Shown: positions 32,600 through 46,230, counted from the first letter of the stretch. The stretch is 64,000 nucleotides of DNA from Isoetes taiwanensis (GCA_021234155.1 JAJEKV010000167.1:496145-560144), one strand, 5' to 3'. Notes: generated by a model from the sequence alone, not told the origin. Translations and numbers: made by a program.

Positions 32600-34500
32600 C
32601 CTTTCCAATTCAACCTTAGGTTTTCATTCGAGCCGATTCGGCATGCATATGCCACGGTTATGGGCAGTATCCGGTTTCCTTTCCAAAGTTTGCAAAGAAG
32701 AGCATTTAGCAGGAGTAGACTGCACCTGTCTTTGAGATTCTTTGCGTTGCTATTCTTTGGGTTGGTCACATGTTTGGATTCGTTCCCTGAAGATATCTTC
32801 CTGCTCTTATGAAATTGCAATAACTCAGGCATACAGGTGATGATCCGACCACTAGACTCAGGGTTTTCAAGGATGTTTGGCATCTGCCTTCAGGTTGCAA
32901 ACAGGGACACTGACCTAGGTAAGAGAGCCCATAATCGGCTGATTTTGACCATCTCCGGGCAAAAACCTTGAGAAGGTTCCTTCATCGAAACTTCCAGGTT
33001 TGGACTTCTTAGCTTTTTTCCCCATCCGATTCTGCGAGTTGCAGGAGGAAAGTATTAATCCATTATTTCTCTTGCTTCAATATCTGTAGCCTCTTCGGCA
33101 TCTTCTTCTAAAATGGTATTGGAGATTGTCCCTCCCATGTCCAGCATTTTTTGGTAGCACAATATCTTTGAATGCTCCATCAGTCATTGATCTTCTCCTG
33201 GACACCAATTAAGGTATTGTTCTCAGTTGTGAGTTAAGGTACTACATCCAAGTTCTGAGTTTCATTTCTTAGTGTTATATATATGTAAATTCTGATAATT
33301 CGATGCATTGTACCTTCTTGCGGTTAATAAATGCATTGCACCTTCTCCTGGAATTTTGTGGAATTTATCTTCTGTTACCATTATTCCTCTAGCGAATGCA
33401 GACATTAAATATGTTTATACTATTTCCTCGGAGTTGATGTCTCAAGATCATGTCTTCCTTTTGTTGCTTTCTTCTACTTATGTATTAAAAGATTTTTAGC
33501 CGCCTATTTAATGCCCAGATGAATTTGTATTCTTAACTAATTATTAAGCAGAGGCTTCAGATCTAACATGGCACATTCTTTAACCGGTGTTGTAAAATTG
33601 TTATCTTTATTTGTTACGTTTATGTATATGTTGCAGAGAAGCTTATATGGTTTAGATTAGAATGCAGGGAACTGGAACGACATGCACTATTTTCTCAACT
33701 TTCCTGTTTCGCAGATAGCATACAGAATCACATTTTTTTTATTTCGATTGTGTCCAATTTTAGAATTTGTTGTGGGTTTTCGCAACTGTTATTGCAGATG
33801 GCAGCATGTTAGCTAGATTAAGACGGTGGGCCTAAGCTATTAGGATTTTTATGGACAACAAAACTCCACAGCATGGATGCGCTATGGCAGTTTTTCAACT
33901 GGAGTCAGAGCAATTGTTTTTGCCATATATTCTCGGTTCTTATCTTCTTCAAATGCTGCTCTGTATTAGCATGATCTTTAGGCAGCAGGTAGGTGTAACA
34001 TGATTGTACAAATTTTCCCTTTCACCTGGAGATTGTCTTATTTTCGTTTATCCTATATAATAAAATTTTAGTGTTTGTCTGTTGTGTATGTCGCCCTAGA
34101 TCGGACGACTTAGATTCTACTTAGATCACGCGACGGTCCATTCCATCTAGAATTCCATTTAGAAAGTTCAGCCTTTGTGGAAGAAGCTCGACCTCTTGCA
34201 TCAGGAAGCCACATCCGAGTTTTTTTTGTCTTCGAAGTCTTTCTGCTTCCCTGGAGTTTTCTTGGTGGAGAAAATGCAGAACAAGATTGAAGTGAAGACT
34301 GAGGCTAAGGTCGTTTTGCAGTAGCCAAATTTTGCAGTATTTGATATCGATTCCACTGCAGAGTCTGAGCTTCAGAGTAAACAATTTATAGATCTTAAAG
34401 GTGTTGACATAAAGATGCTTTTTCTGAAACACTGGCTATTCTTAAGAGCTACTATATACCTGGAAGGAATGGTGCACGACGTGAAAAGTTCATCTACTGC
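32600..34500. other. Helitron B 5' interior, no gene recognised
   Basis: AT-rich sequence. A region near 34120-34440 has word content resembling coding DNA (an open frame on each strand of about 100 codons), possibly decayed 5' exon sequence of the spermidine synthase capture, but no confident alignment could be made by eye. Confidence 0.3.
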
Positions 34501-34520
34501 GTCTCTTTGTGTTCACGGTC

Positions 34521-35324
<804 letters not shown>

Positions 35325-35389
35325 TGAGCATTTCCATTGAGCTGGATTTGAGACTGATGTCGAACCTGCAGCGTTGGGTTTGCTACAGT

Positions 35390-37170
35390 GGCTTAGGTTG
35401 CATCTGGTGGTCCAATTTCTGATTGTTGCAGAGAGGCAAATTCGGAAGGTGGCTTGCAACGTGCTCTAAATGCTCTAAATGTCCTAATTCTAGGATGTGT
35501 TCAAAATGGAAAAGATCATTTTGCTGTACAATTTTTTGAGAAGATGCAGCAGGAAAGATTTTTAAGCCAAATGCAACCACTTTTCTGGGCATTCTCAAGG
35601 TGTATGCTAGGATAGATGAAGGGAAGTTGATTCATGAACATATTATTAGAAGTAAACTGAATTCAGATGTGATGGCTGCCAGCTCCATAGTTCATATGTA
35701 TTGCATGTTCGGTAGTCTTCATGAAGCATTCACCATTTTTTAAGAATTCCACAACCAAGATGTGGTATTGTGGTGTCATGGAATGCCATTATTGCAGGAC
35801 ATGCACAGGATGGAGAAGGTCAATTGGCCTTAAATTGCCTTATAAATGCACCTAGCAGGCATGCACCCAAATGAAGCTACATTCATTATGGTCATGAAAG
35901 CTTGCACCAACATAGCAGCAAAAGAAGAGGGCAGGCTAATCCACGATAATATTATTAGAAGAGGATTAAGATTGGAATGATGCCATCAGAAGCAGCATGA
36001 TTCAAATGTATGCCACGCGTGGACGCCAATGTCTTTAGTCAGTTGTCTAATCAACGTATGGAGATATGGAATGCAATGATTACCAGCTTTGATGAACATG
36101 GTGAAAGCTTATACTTAAGTTATTTTAAGAAGATGCAACAGAAAGGTATAAAACCAGACAAAACCACTTTTTCAAGTGTCCTGAACTCATATGCTAGCTT
36201 GAAAATCCCAAAGGAGGGAGGCTCATTTATGAGATGATACTTCAGAGAGAGTGACAAGGGAATACCTTGATTCATAATTATGTCAAATGTGAACTGTTGA
36301 AAGAAGCCTGTCATGTATTTTACAATATGCCAATGTGGGATGTAGTGTCATGGGGTGTCATGGTTGCTGGATACATACAGCATTGAGAATACATTTTAGC
36401 TCTACAGTGTTTTGACCACATGGAAGACAGTGGCATACAGCTAAGTGTGGTCCTGTGGAATGGAATAATCTCAGGTTATGTCCACGGTGGAGAATGTAAA
36501 AGGTTTCTTCATGAGCAGATCATCAATACTGCCCTCTAATCTGATATTGTCATAGGTAGCACCTTAGTTGATCCTTGAAGAAGCAAGTATTGTATTTGCT
36601 TTCTTTCCATTTAAGAATGTTGTTTCATGGACATCAATGATTGTGGGATATGCTCAACATGGATAGGGCTCTTTTGGCACTCCACTGTTTTGAAGATGCA
36701 ACTATAGTGCATAAAACCAAACGAGTTCACATATCTGGGCACCTTGAAAGCATGTGGTAGTGAAGGAGATATAACACGGGAAGATTCATACATGAACAAA
36801 TCAAGCAAGCTAAACTGCAGCGAGAAGTGGTGTTAGGCAATGCGTTGATGGATATGTGCATCAAATCTGGGAGTCTTCAAATGGCATCTAAGGCATTCGA
36901 TGCACCGGAAGCTCAAGATAGATCTCATGGAATGCGATAATTGCAGGATACACACAATGTGGTGAAGTCTCATTGGCTATAGAAGGTTTTCGAAGAATGC
37001 AGGAAAAGGGAGTATATCCAGATGAACTTACTTCCATGAGTGTATTAAAAGTGTGTGCTAACATAGATGCAATACAGCAAGGCTCACACACATGATACGG
37101 TCTTTTTGCATGGTTTGCCATCGTCGGCATTGGTAATATTTTAATAGATATGTATGTAAACATCATTACA
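35390..37170 (+). pseudogene. Pentatricopeptide repeat (PPR) protein, heavily decayed
   Basis: Repeats of about 35 codons appear in shifting frames: ALNVLILGCVQNGKDHFAVQ, FFEKMQQE, KPNATTFLGILKVYARIDEG; IHEHIIRSKLNSDVMAASSI, VHMYCMFGSLHEAFTIF; HPNEATFIMVMKACTNIAAK; IKPDKTTFSSVLNSYASLKI (36150-36210); VVSWTSMIVGYAQHG (about 36610-36660); PDELTSMSVLKVCANIDA (37018-37075). Such PLS-type proteins bind organelle RNA for editing or splicing. At least six to seven repeats are traceable over 1.8 kb without introns, with many stops and frameshifts. It begins within 100 bp of the spermidine synthase fragment, a juxtaposition expected from Helitron capture. Confidence 0.85.
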
Positions 37171-38144
37171 TAGCAACAATGTACTTTTTTAGGCCATTTG
37201 CATTTCCATTAGACTTGCATATATAATAAGAAAATGCCATTTAGAATACTCGAACACTAGAGTAATGACTTATCATCAAATCAACACTTTACCATCCCAT
37301 GTAGACCCCAAATAAAGCTCTACCGAATAAAAATTTACCAAAATATCTATGTACATTACAAAAACAAATTAACAAATATGCAAAGAGATTAACACAAAAA
37401 ACTTGCATAGCCCAACAACAAAAAAATAGAGAAGGGGCAAACAAACATGCATAATGTCCAAGTTTGGCTCCTTTTTATAAAGATGTATACAAAAAGCTTA
37501 ATTCAATTAACTTAGTTTAAGTATTTTTATTTTCCTTTTTTGAGAGAATGAGATATTGTTTGCGCCCTAGCTCTCCCTTCTGTTTGATTGAGCATTCACC
37601 CGTCCAAATTTTGACGGTGACGATGACACCTCCAATCAAATCCGGATTAGTTCTATATAAAGGGGAGGGACGGTGAGGGGCTCAGATTAGTTCTATCAAA
37701 GAGGGGGAGGGGACAAAAGGCGCTTGGTAAAAAAGGCAAATCCTTTAACCTTTTGCCTATTTGGACATGACCTTTATGTCTTATGCTATAAATTCGCCAC
37801 CTTAAGCTAGCTTCCCACACTCAAGGAGGAGCAAGGAAAAACATGGCTTAGCATGAGGAACAAGCACGCATGTATGAAAATGACTTGATTGACAGCATCT
37901 TCGGCAAGGAAATAATGGAGGAAGATGGCACCTGCTATATGACAATGCTATCTTCACACCAAAGAGTAACAACACGCCGAAGATCAACAACAAGGTCCTT
38001 CAGAGGTTACGTGGACAACTCCATACAACACTATCAAACATGAAGGAGCTAGGTTTCTTTTAAACATCGTTGAACCTTTGAAAAGCTAGATTATTACTGC
38101 ATTATTTTCTCATTGCGACCAAAACATTTACGCGCTCCCAACTT
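37171..38144. other. Helitron B interior with a TATA-headed, stop-interrupted short frame
   Basis: TATAAATT at about 37787 is followed 56 bp later by ATG 37843 in AAAACATGGCTTAG, where the second codon is followed by TAG. Read through, it continues with HEEQARMYENDLIDSIFGKE for about 65 codons. It may be the broken head of a small captured gene; no family is recognised. The rest is AT-rich. Confidence 0.3.
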
Positions 38145-38174
38145 ATGCCCAGGAACACTGGGCACCATTACTAT
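38145..38174 (+). other. Decayed internal Helitron 3' terminus
   Basis: TGCCCAGGAACACTGGGC then ACCATTACTAT: a relative of the true end, with the stem still paired but two stem positions changed and the final CTAG now CTAT. Confidence 0.7.
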
Positions 38175-39533
38175 CTTTATTATAATACTAAGGACTTATA
38201 ACAGAAAGGACATGTTGGGCAGAAAATCATCAAAACTTAAACATTGTCAAGCTTTTGTCAGCCATGAAAACAATGTGGAGATTAGGACAATGGTAATGCA
38301 AATATTCCTCTAGAGTCTAACTTTAAAGAATTGGTTCTTATGCCAGCATGCCTGACATATAGTATATTGCCAGATGTTATATTGGCAGCTCTTACCTCTG
38401 AGGCGTCCATCTTGGTCTGTTGCACTGTATAAGCACTGTGAAGATATATGTGCAAACATTCCAGTCGCACAAAGTCATTGTTTATTAGACTGATCCTATG
38501 AGCCTTTAACATACCTTCATAAGCCAAAAACTGCACATAGTAGTCTCATTCTTTCCTGTTTCTGTGTTGCAGAACATGCAGCGGCGTTTGGACTGGTGCC
38601 CTTTGAAAGCCTCCATCAATTTTGGATGAGACAATTATATGTATATATAGTATGCTTCATACTATTTTTATTGAATGGTCACAAAGGCTATACATATATT
38701 TAGATTTCACATATTTGTGCGGTGCTTTTCTTTGAGCTATTTGTCTCTTATTGCTCACTTCCTATAATATTTTATTCTAGATCTAACAACTTCAAGTAAT
38801 TATGAGGCTATTAAACTTGCAGACATTGCTTTCATCTGTGTACACATACAAGCTTTCTTCTTAATATTCTACTCTCTCCAGTTTCTACTTGCAACTTTCC
38901 TTATAGGCATGGAGATCTTCTCAATCTCATATTTAGTTTCCAGCCATTTCTTAAAAAGAGTTTAGAATATTGTTCCAAATTTCGTGGTGTTGCTACTCTT
39001 CCAATAAAAACTACCAACATTTCAGACCAACACACTTGGCACACACAACTTCTTATGCTTGGCGTTGTTGTATATTTATGTTCAAGAACCTTACCTCTCA
39101 CCAAAACATATTGTTGTTAAGCCCATTGACAATTCTAAAATTTCTTTGTAAAACCCATGATACAAAACCGACTAGCCTGTAAAGGCACAAATGGAATGTC
39201 TCTATATAAATCACGAAATAAAAACATTAACCGATGCTTACAAATCAACTCTAACATGGAAGATCTCCAAAGTCACCCTCAGCCTGGCAACAATGATCAT
39301 CGCTTCCACATAGGATCAACAAACAGATTAAGCAAATACATCTTTTGGTGCTTATATGCCATCCCCTACATCACATCAGACTATAAGCCAACTAAAAATA
39401 TAAAGAGACAAAGGATATAATTTATTTGAGTGTTGTAGAAAGGACTTGGTATTGGAACATGACTGCATACTATTATCATGCAATTTAGCTTTGATTCAAT
39501 TGCTGGATGCATTTTTTATATATTCTATTCCAG
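38175..39533. other. Helitron B segment beyond the decayed terminus, nothing recognised
   Basis: AT-rich, no coding exon recognised. It lies between the decayed and the functional 3' termini. Confidence 0.35.
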
Positions 39534-39673
39534 GGGCAAGAGTACATCATCATGTGAATTAGAAGTTGATGCAGATTTTGGGCCAAATGGCTATGTGAAC
39601 AGACAAAGGATATCATCTGTAAAAGATGAGGAAGAGAGATGCCTTAGTTTCCAAAGCAAGAATGATTTCAGAG
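39534..39673 (+). pseudogene. Isolated captured exon, family unknown
   Basis: A 140-bp open stretch has a polypyrimidine-AG acceptor (TATTCTATTCCAG) and an AGAG|GTGACC donor, and encodes GKSTSSCELEVDADFGPNGY then VNRQRISSVKDEEERCLSF. Codon-like composition stands out from the AT-rich surroundings. No family recognised. Confidence 0.45.
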
Positions 39674-40498
39674 GTGACCCTTATTGAAAAATGTGATGCT
39701 TGGAGAGACCTGAATATTCCACTTCTATGTTGTGCTTACACGTGTTTGAGTTCCTCACCACAAATCCCACGTACTCAATTCATGATTTGCATGCCATGTT
39801 AAACGCGAATACTATAGAGGCTTAGATCCTCATTCTTCCCTCAATGCAATAGAAACGGTTTGTCTCATTCTGGGTGGCAGGGAATCAGAGGCAGTATTAA
39901 TGCGTGTCATCAATGCTCGAGACTGCCACATGCATAATAATTGTCCATACATCAAGATCGCTTATCCATGTCATATTCTCAATAGCAAATGAACAAGTTC
40001 ACAAATTGATTCCTATAGACGCAATTAAATATTCAATGACTTTTTTATTTGGCATTTTACAAGCAGTTGCTTCAGTAACCATTAAGAAATATTTCACCAC
40101 CTATCCACAACTTCAATAGACAAACATCTTACCCTTCTATACATTTAGTGCAGACTTCGATAAAACAAAACCCACAAGATTACCTAACTAACAAAGAGTT
40201 CAATACAGTAAAATCCCCGTAACCCAAAAAAAAGAAAGAAAATATCAACTTGATCTCTAAAATAATGTTGTGCATCCTTTATTATTATATAAACCCTCAT
40301 GCCTATCCATTTCACATGCATTCATTAAAACCTTAACTCGAACTCCACAAATACTACCTCTTCGAATTACAGATTACAAACTCAATCCAACACCAAGATC
40401 TTACAAATGCTAGCTCACTAATAACATCCTTACAACATTGTCCTAAAGCCTACAAACGCAAAACAACATAGTCACTTCTACAATCCACATTTAGTAAA
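39674..40498. other. Helitron B 3' interior, no gene
   Basis: AT-rich, A-rich on the plus strand toward the 3' end. No coding content seen. Confidence 0.4.
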
Positions 40499-40526
40499 GC
40501 CCGGCAACGCCGGGCACCATAACTAG
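40499..40526 (+). other. Helitron B 3' terminus: hairpin plus CTAG
   Basis: A 7-bp stem, AAC loop, then ACCATAACTAG, identical to the end at 25442. Confidence 0.9.
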
Positions 40527-40529
40527 TCC

Positions 40530-40870
40530 TTATTGAACACTTGTGTATAAAGAGAGAGTCTTTGATTTTTGGTTCTCACTACTGAAGGAGCACTGATAAC
40601 TAGTTATCAGTAGTGGAGGAGTACTGACAACTAATTATTAGTATTATTCCACCCAGATAAGCCCTATAAGGTGGTTATTAGTCTTTGCTTCGGCTGATAG
40701 CCAAAAATATGTGGCTTCGGCTGTATGTGCTCAACTAGATATTTGGCACATAAAGCCTCGGCCTTACATGTCAAATATCTGGCCTCTAATGTACACCCTT
40801 GATCACGCATTTTTGGTTATCAACCTCGGCAAACCGATAAGCTTACCTTGTCTCACTCATCAATAGGTTT
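40530..40870 (-). repeat. Dispersed repeat with CTGATAACTAGTTATCAG palindrome, copy 2
   Basis: Inverted relative of 28640-28832; the palindrome is at 40593-40610. This copy extends further (to about 40870) with GGCTTCGGCT and CCTCGGC words and an internal inverted pair around AGATATTTGGCACAT and ATGTCAAATATCT. Confidence 0.65.
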
Positions 40871-41171
40871 TGATTCAGCTCTGGTGAGGAATTGAGCATG
40901 AACTTCCACTAAATTATTGATCCAACTAGGCTCTTCCAAGCCTTGCTATGAAATCAAAATAAAATCTAGACAATTTTTGTTAATACTATTGTTATGGAGT
41001 AGGCACACATATTTTTGCTTACAACTCAGTCCCCTTGAAAAAAAAATTAATTATTCTACATGTTCTAAGATGTTCTTTAAAAAAAAAACTCCAAATCTGT
41101 TTTCAAAATTGAAAAGTTTGATTCTAGGAAAAGGTCCTTATGTACAAATGCCATCATTTGAAGTGAAGTGG
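40871..41171. other. Left flank of the gypsy element, nothing recognised
   Basis: AT-rich with an A-run at 41071-41081. The last part (GGAAAAGGTCCTTATGTACAAA, about 41128-41149) resembles 53278-53299 on the other side of the LTR element. Confidence 0.35.
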
Positions 41172-41176
41172 TGTTC

Positions 41177-42556
41177 TGTTACAGGTGCTCCCAAGGGCAT
41201 AGCCGGAATCGGGCCCTTGACGGACGTCCATGAGCACGGGGGTACTATTGGTCGCGATTGCCGGGCAGTTGTGATTCAATAGGCCGTGTTGACTGTAACC
41301 AGTCTACGGTGACGTAAATGGTATTAATGGCTAGCGGCGGGTAATGGTTCGCTAGGGGGGCACTAATATTGTTAAATATTAGTGCAACAAGGCCTAGCAG
41401 GGTTTGTCGAGGCAGTAGGCCTATATGGTTGCATGATTAACATTAAAATATTAATGTTAATGTAAGTTGTATAGGTCTAGGGGCTAATGTTATTTAAAAG
41501 TAAGTTAAAATGTTAGCTATGGTTTAATATGCAATATTAAAGGTACACGTGGCGTCAACCGATTGGGTGGGTCTCTTAAAACTGTTATAACAGAGAGACG
41601 AGATCGTGGATGAAGAATCCGGCCTGCCAGATCAATTAGATGGCTCTAGTGCATGGATTTGAATCGAACAAGGGCCTGATCTGGCCGGATTCAAGCATGC
41701 AGAACTGATTGTGAACTCAAGGATGGGTTCTATAAAGCCAGAGATGGATTTCGGGCTGCACATATGAACCGGGTTCTTGGGTTGGGAAAACCGTTGCTGC
41801 CAAAACCATTTGCTGAAGGATTCGAAGATCAGGCTATTGGGTCGGATTTGGATTCCGGAACTGATAGTGGGGCTTTGAGGGCAGTCTGCTACTGCCAATA
41901 GCCGGATCAAACTAGACCCAGAGGGTCGGATTTGCAGCCAAGGGCTGTGGTAAGAATTCTAAGCAGATTAATACTGTCATGAATGAATTAGGATCGGATC
42001 AGAAGGCTTGATAAAGCCGAATCTGCTGTGATTGATCCTGGTCTGATCCAAGGGATTGACCCATATGGTCGAAATTGCAGCCTAAGGCTGTGTTTGAATG
42101 ATCCTAAGGCAGATTGATACTGCTAAGGATTGTTCTGGGTGAGAAACCAGCTGGTGACGATCCGAGGGGATTCTTTGAAAAGAATCCGGATTGCTCTTGA
42201 GAGCTGGGCCTGGAGTTCGGATCTAGAATCTGAGTTGATAGTGTGGACCAGGGCAGTTTGATTCTGCAGGAGCCGGGACCAACACTAGACCCTTAAGGTC
42301 GGTTTGCAGCCAAAGGCTGTGTAATAATCACAGGAGCAGTTTGATTCTGCCAAAGGTCGATCTGGGTGAAGCCTCGGGTAGGTGCTGACCTCAGAGGGAT
42401 TTCATTGAAGGAATCCGGGCTTGTGGGAGTAAACCATTAACAGCAAGCCGATAAGACTAGCGCGGGGGATCCGGGATCCATGGCGTGGGTGGTAGCTAGT
42501 CGGCGTCAACACGCGGGCAGGGATTATTTCCAAGGAAAAATTTTTGCCGTGCAACA
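41177..42556 (+). repeat. Left LTR of gypsy element
   Basis: 1380 bp. Contains an 11-bp perfect inverted repeat GCACTAATATT/AATATTAGTGC (41360-41385) and a second, TTAACATTA/TAATGTTAA near 41428-41451. Apparent open frames in it repeat in the right LTR and are not genes. Confidence 0.95.
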
Positions 42557-42557
42557 G

Positions 42558-42570
42558 TGGTATCAGAGCG
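42558..42570 (+). promoter_or_regulatory. Primer binding site (initiator Met tRNA type)
   Basis: TGGTATCAGAGCG immediately after the left LTR, complementary to the 3' end of plant initiator tRNA-Met. A second GGTATCAGAGC follows about 11 bases later, a short duplication. Confidence 0.85.
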
Positions 42571-42636
42571 GTATCAGAGCTGTGGTGCTGTGGCTGTGAA
42601 TCTAGTTTCCTGGAAAAATCTAGATTTATAGCGAAA

Positions 42637-43320
42637 ATGGACGGGAAAAATTCTGTCTTCCAGACCACTTGGGAAGTGGAGAAGCGTGAACTGGAGAGCG
42701 TTTCAGTTCAGGAGCTGGCTAAAAACCTAGCATGTCTTCAAGGGAAGATGGCGTCCATTGAACGCGAAGTCAATAAGTTAGTTACTAAGCAATGTGGATT
42801 AATTGCTGAAGTACTGGAAGAAGATACCAAGGGTAGTTCTTCACAAGTTCCTTCAGAGGGAAATTTTGACTGCTTGAATGAACTTCTGGCTTATCGTCAG
42901 TTGCATAGCTTGCAACGAACTGGGGAATTGAGAATCTATGAGCAAGAGCTTCGGAAGCTGCTTGCAATTGTTCAGCCTCTGGATGATGAAAGTCGGGTTT
43001 TTTATTTTATGCGGGGCATAAATGACACTGCACTTAAAATGAAGCTTAAAAGGCTGCATCCGAAGGATTTGGATACAGCAGTATTTTATGCTTGCATATG
43101 CAGAAGGTCTAGTGTAAAAGACGAAGAACAACCGGGTTGTTCGAGTAGTTCTCAACCAAGACAGGATGGTATTAACGGGGTTAATATGGATAAACCTGGA
43201 AAAGAGGACATGATGTATGGATTTGTCCTAACATTTAATCAAGATACCCTTAGGGGCTTGATGGGGAACTTTAGTAATGTTCTCGAAAAACTAATAGCAA
43301 AATTTGATTTTGTTACTTAG
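42637..43320 (+). CDS. Gag-like protein of gypsy element
   Basis: The intact frame from ATG 42637 (MDGKNSVFQ) to TAG 43320 has 227 codons. The middle contains the retrotransposon gag signature: LRIYEQELRKLL, then DDESRVFYFMRGINDTALKM, KLKRLHPKDLDTAVFYA. An N-terminal heptad-rich stretch (LACLQGKMASIEREVNKLV) looks coiled-coil. There is no CCHC zinc knuckle, so the C-terminus is atypical or truncated. Gag forms the cytoplasmic particle. The upstream in-frame extension to 42544 covers the primer site and is unlikely to be translated. Confidence 0.8.
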   Translation: MDGKNSVFQTTWEVEKRELESVSVQELAKNLACLQGKMASIEREVNKLVTKQCGLIAEVLEEDTKGSSSQVPSEGNFDCLNELLAYRQLHSLQRTGELRIYEQELRKLLAIVQPLDDESRVFYFMRGINDTALKMKLKRLHPKDLDTAVFYACICRRSSVKDEEQPGCSSSSQPRQDGINGVNMDKPGKEDMMYGFVLTFNQDTLRGLMGNFSNVLEKLIAKFDFVT

Positions 43321-43860
43321 ATAATTTTCTTTTAATTACTTGTAGGCACAAGTGATGGACAGTTGGAAAACTGTTGGATGTAAGTATCAGAATTAGTTCA
43401 AGGAACTATACTAAGGTATGTTTTTATACATATTTCAATTCTTAGGTTATAATGCAATAGATGCAATTATAATTTGGGTAAGTATGTTGTGGTAATGTGA
43501 AAAACTTACAAGATGGGAAAGATATTGGAATATCTTAACATCTTAAAATTAATCCTACTACGCACCTAGTTAAGGTCGTATGAAAAGGGATTAGAATCAT
43601 AGGAATTTTGGCTAAGCGACGGGGTCGACTTAGTGAACCAAATTCTTATGAAGAATTGGATAATGCTATCTAATGGGAAAGTTGCATGTTCAACTTTTCG
43701 AGGTAAATGTAGGGCATACTCCCAATGACTAACAATTAGTCAAGATCAAGAGATAATTCCCAGTCATGGTTTAAGCCATGCAAGTACTTCGGGCAATTTA
43801 AGAGCACTTGCGTTATATGTTCTTAGGACTTTTATAAGTCGTGTCTAGAAAACAATCCAA
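43321..43860 (+). other. Gypsy gag-pol junction, protease not recognisable
   Basis: Between gag and the first RT residues no aspartic protease DSG or DTG motif could be read, suggesting deletion or heavy decay. Confidence 0.4.
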
Positions 43861-46230
43861 TTGGTAAGAATATGGATGGATACCATGCCGGATAATGACA
43901 TGGTTGGGTTTTGTAATTCTATATGGATATATATAAAAGTTGAACTAGGTTCAACGGTAAATCAAGAATTACACAATCTTTTGGAAAGATGTAAAGACGT
44001 ATTCCCAGAAGACGTTGAGCATAAAATTACGCTTGAACCAGGGGTCAAGCTAATAGTGCGTGCTCTATACGTCTTAGTCCTCTAGAACTTGAAGAGGTTA
44101 AAGAGCAAGTGAGGGAATTGTTAAGCAAGGGTTTTGTACAACCAAGTAAATTACCTTTTGCGAGTTCCGTAAACGGTACTATCCGGATGTGCATAGAATA
44201 CCGGGTTGATGATATTCTGGATCATCTTGAGAATACCTAATGGTTTGCCAAGATTGACCTCCGTAATGGATCTCATCAGTTTCTGCCAAGGTACAAGTAG
44301 TAGACCAATGGATCCCGCTGGAAAACGTAAATTTGTATCTAGATTCTCTAAGAATTGTTGCTTCTCTCACCGATCTTTGGGAAAAGATCACGATTTTGTG
44401 TAGGGGAGAGAGCAGCAAGAGGCGTTTCGGCGCGTTAAGGATTTGCTAGTGAGCAGTCCTGTGCTAGAAGTGCCGAAATTGAATTAGACATTTGAGGTCT
44501 ATACTGACGCTTGTGGCCAAGCGTTAGGGGCAGTATTAATGCAGCAGGGTTATGTAGTGGCTTATAAAAGTCGAAAACTAAGTCCTGCGGAAAGAGTATT
44601 ATGCAACTTATGAGCAAACGTTGTTAGCATTGTACATGCGTTAAGGTCGTGGAGGCACTACTTACGCAGTGGGACGAGCCAAGAGCCGCGCAAGTTTATC
44701 GCCGATACTGACCATAAACCTGGGATTCTTGCAAAGTCGAGCAGAAATTAGCCCGAGATAGGCTAGGTGGCTAGAATTCCTCCATGAGTTCCATTTTTCC
44801 ATTGAGTATACGTCGGGCAAAACTAATCCAGTTGCCGATACATTACCAAGGGTTAAGCATATAAATACCTTGATGACTATGGCAAGTAATCTTATACAAG
44901 GGATTGAGGATGCATATCCTGAGGATCAGTAAGATCCGGCAATGGTCAAGCTCGGGGAGCTATGGACTGAGCAAGAGGGTTTGCATTTCTATAAGGGAAG
45001 GATTTATGTTCCTTCGAGTGGGGACCTTAGGGAATCAATTCTACGTGAGCACCATGATACTCCACAGCTGGGCATGGAGGTGAATGGAAGACGTATGAGT
45101 TTGGAAAAAGGTTCTACGACTCGCCAGAGTTGCAAGATCAAGTCAAGGACTTGGTAAGTCACTGCTTGGCGTGTCAAGTGGTGGAGGCGGATCATGGGAA
45201 AACTCAAGGATTGTTATAACCTCTCCCTATACCAAATGAACGCTGGGAAAGCGTGAGTATGGACTTCATAAGTCGCATTAGCTAGAACTGCTAGGTAACA
45301 TACTCAGATTTTGGTAATGGTGGATCGGTTAACCAAGTGTGCTAAGTCCATAGCATTCAAAAGGGAGGCTACGGGGCATGACATAGCAGTGCATATTCCC
45401 TTGTCCATTGTAAGTGGTCGAGACACTAAGTTCACGGGTCACTTCTGGAGGGATCTCATGAAATTGGGGATCCGATTATACATGAATAGTGGAAATCATC
45501 CACGAACGGCAAGAGCCTGGAGGACATGTTGCAAAGTTTTGTCCACGAGAAGCAGTCTAGATGGGACGAGTATTTACCCTACCTAGAGTTCGCTTACAAT
45601 AATAGCCATCACAAGGGGATTCGGATGACTCTCTTTGTGGCTATGATGGGCCGAAACCCAAGGGCTTATCCTGGTATGCATAAGTACCTTAGAACCGAAG
45701 TTGCAGTACATATGCTGCATGATATGGATGCAATCCTATGGCAATCCAAGCAAGCATTGCGAAAAGCTCAGATAGGGCACGAGCGTCTGCTAATCAGCAT
45801 AGATGAGATGTCTCTTATGCGAAAGTTGATCACGTTTATTTACGGGTCGTTTATCTTTCGACATTGAGAATCAGGTGCCTAAACTTACTCCGCGGTATGC
45901 TGGATCTTTTAGGGTGCTAAAAGGATCGGGGAAACAGCGTACGAGTTGAACTTACTACAGGAAGTAGGGATCCATCCTGTGTTACATGTAAGTCAGCTGA
46001 AGAGGGTTATACTGGATACCGCTAATGTGGTTAGTCCGTAAAGTATACCGATCATCTAAAACTCCTCTGTAACGCCAGAACGTCTTTTAGATAAAAGAGT
46101 TCGGCAGCTGCACAATAGGGATGTGATAGAACATCGGGTTCAGTGGCAGGACCAGTTTCCTGAGGATGCCACCAGGGAGACGAAGGAAATTGTGCAGCAG
46201 TTACCCTCATCTAAGGGATCAACCTTGAGG
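43861..46230 (+). pseudogene. Gypsy pol remnants: RT, RNase H, integrase
   Basis: RT start: LLERCKDVFPEDVEHKITLE (43980-44040), then, after a shift, LSPLELEEVKEQVRELLSKG (44074-44135) and FAKIDLRNG (about 44247). The YxDD palm region is missing or scrambled. RNase H: VYTDACGQALGAVLMQQGY and KSRKLSPAE (44500-44590). Integrase: the H2C2 flank LHFYKGRIYVPSSGDLRESI (44982-45040), core VMVDRLTKCA, IVSGRDTKFTGHFW (45311-45450), WDEYLPYLEFAYNNS (45558-45603), and a C-terminal PERLLDKRV with HRVQW (46075-46145). Several in-frame stops and deletions separate these pieces. Confidence 0.9.
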
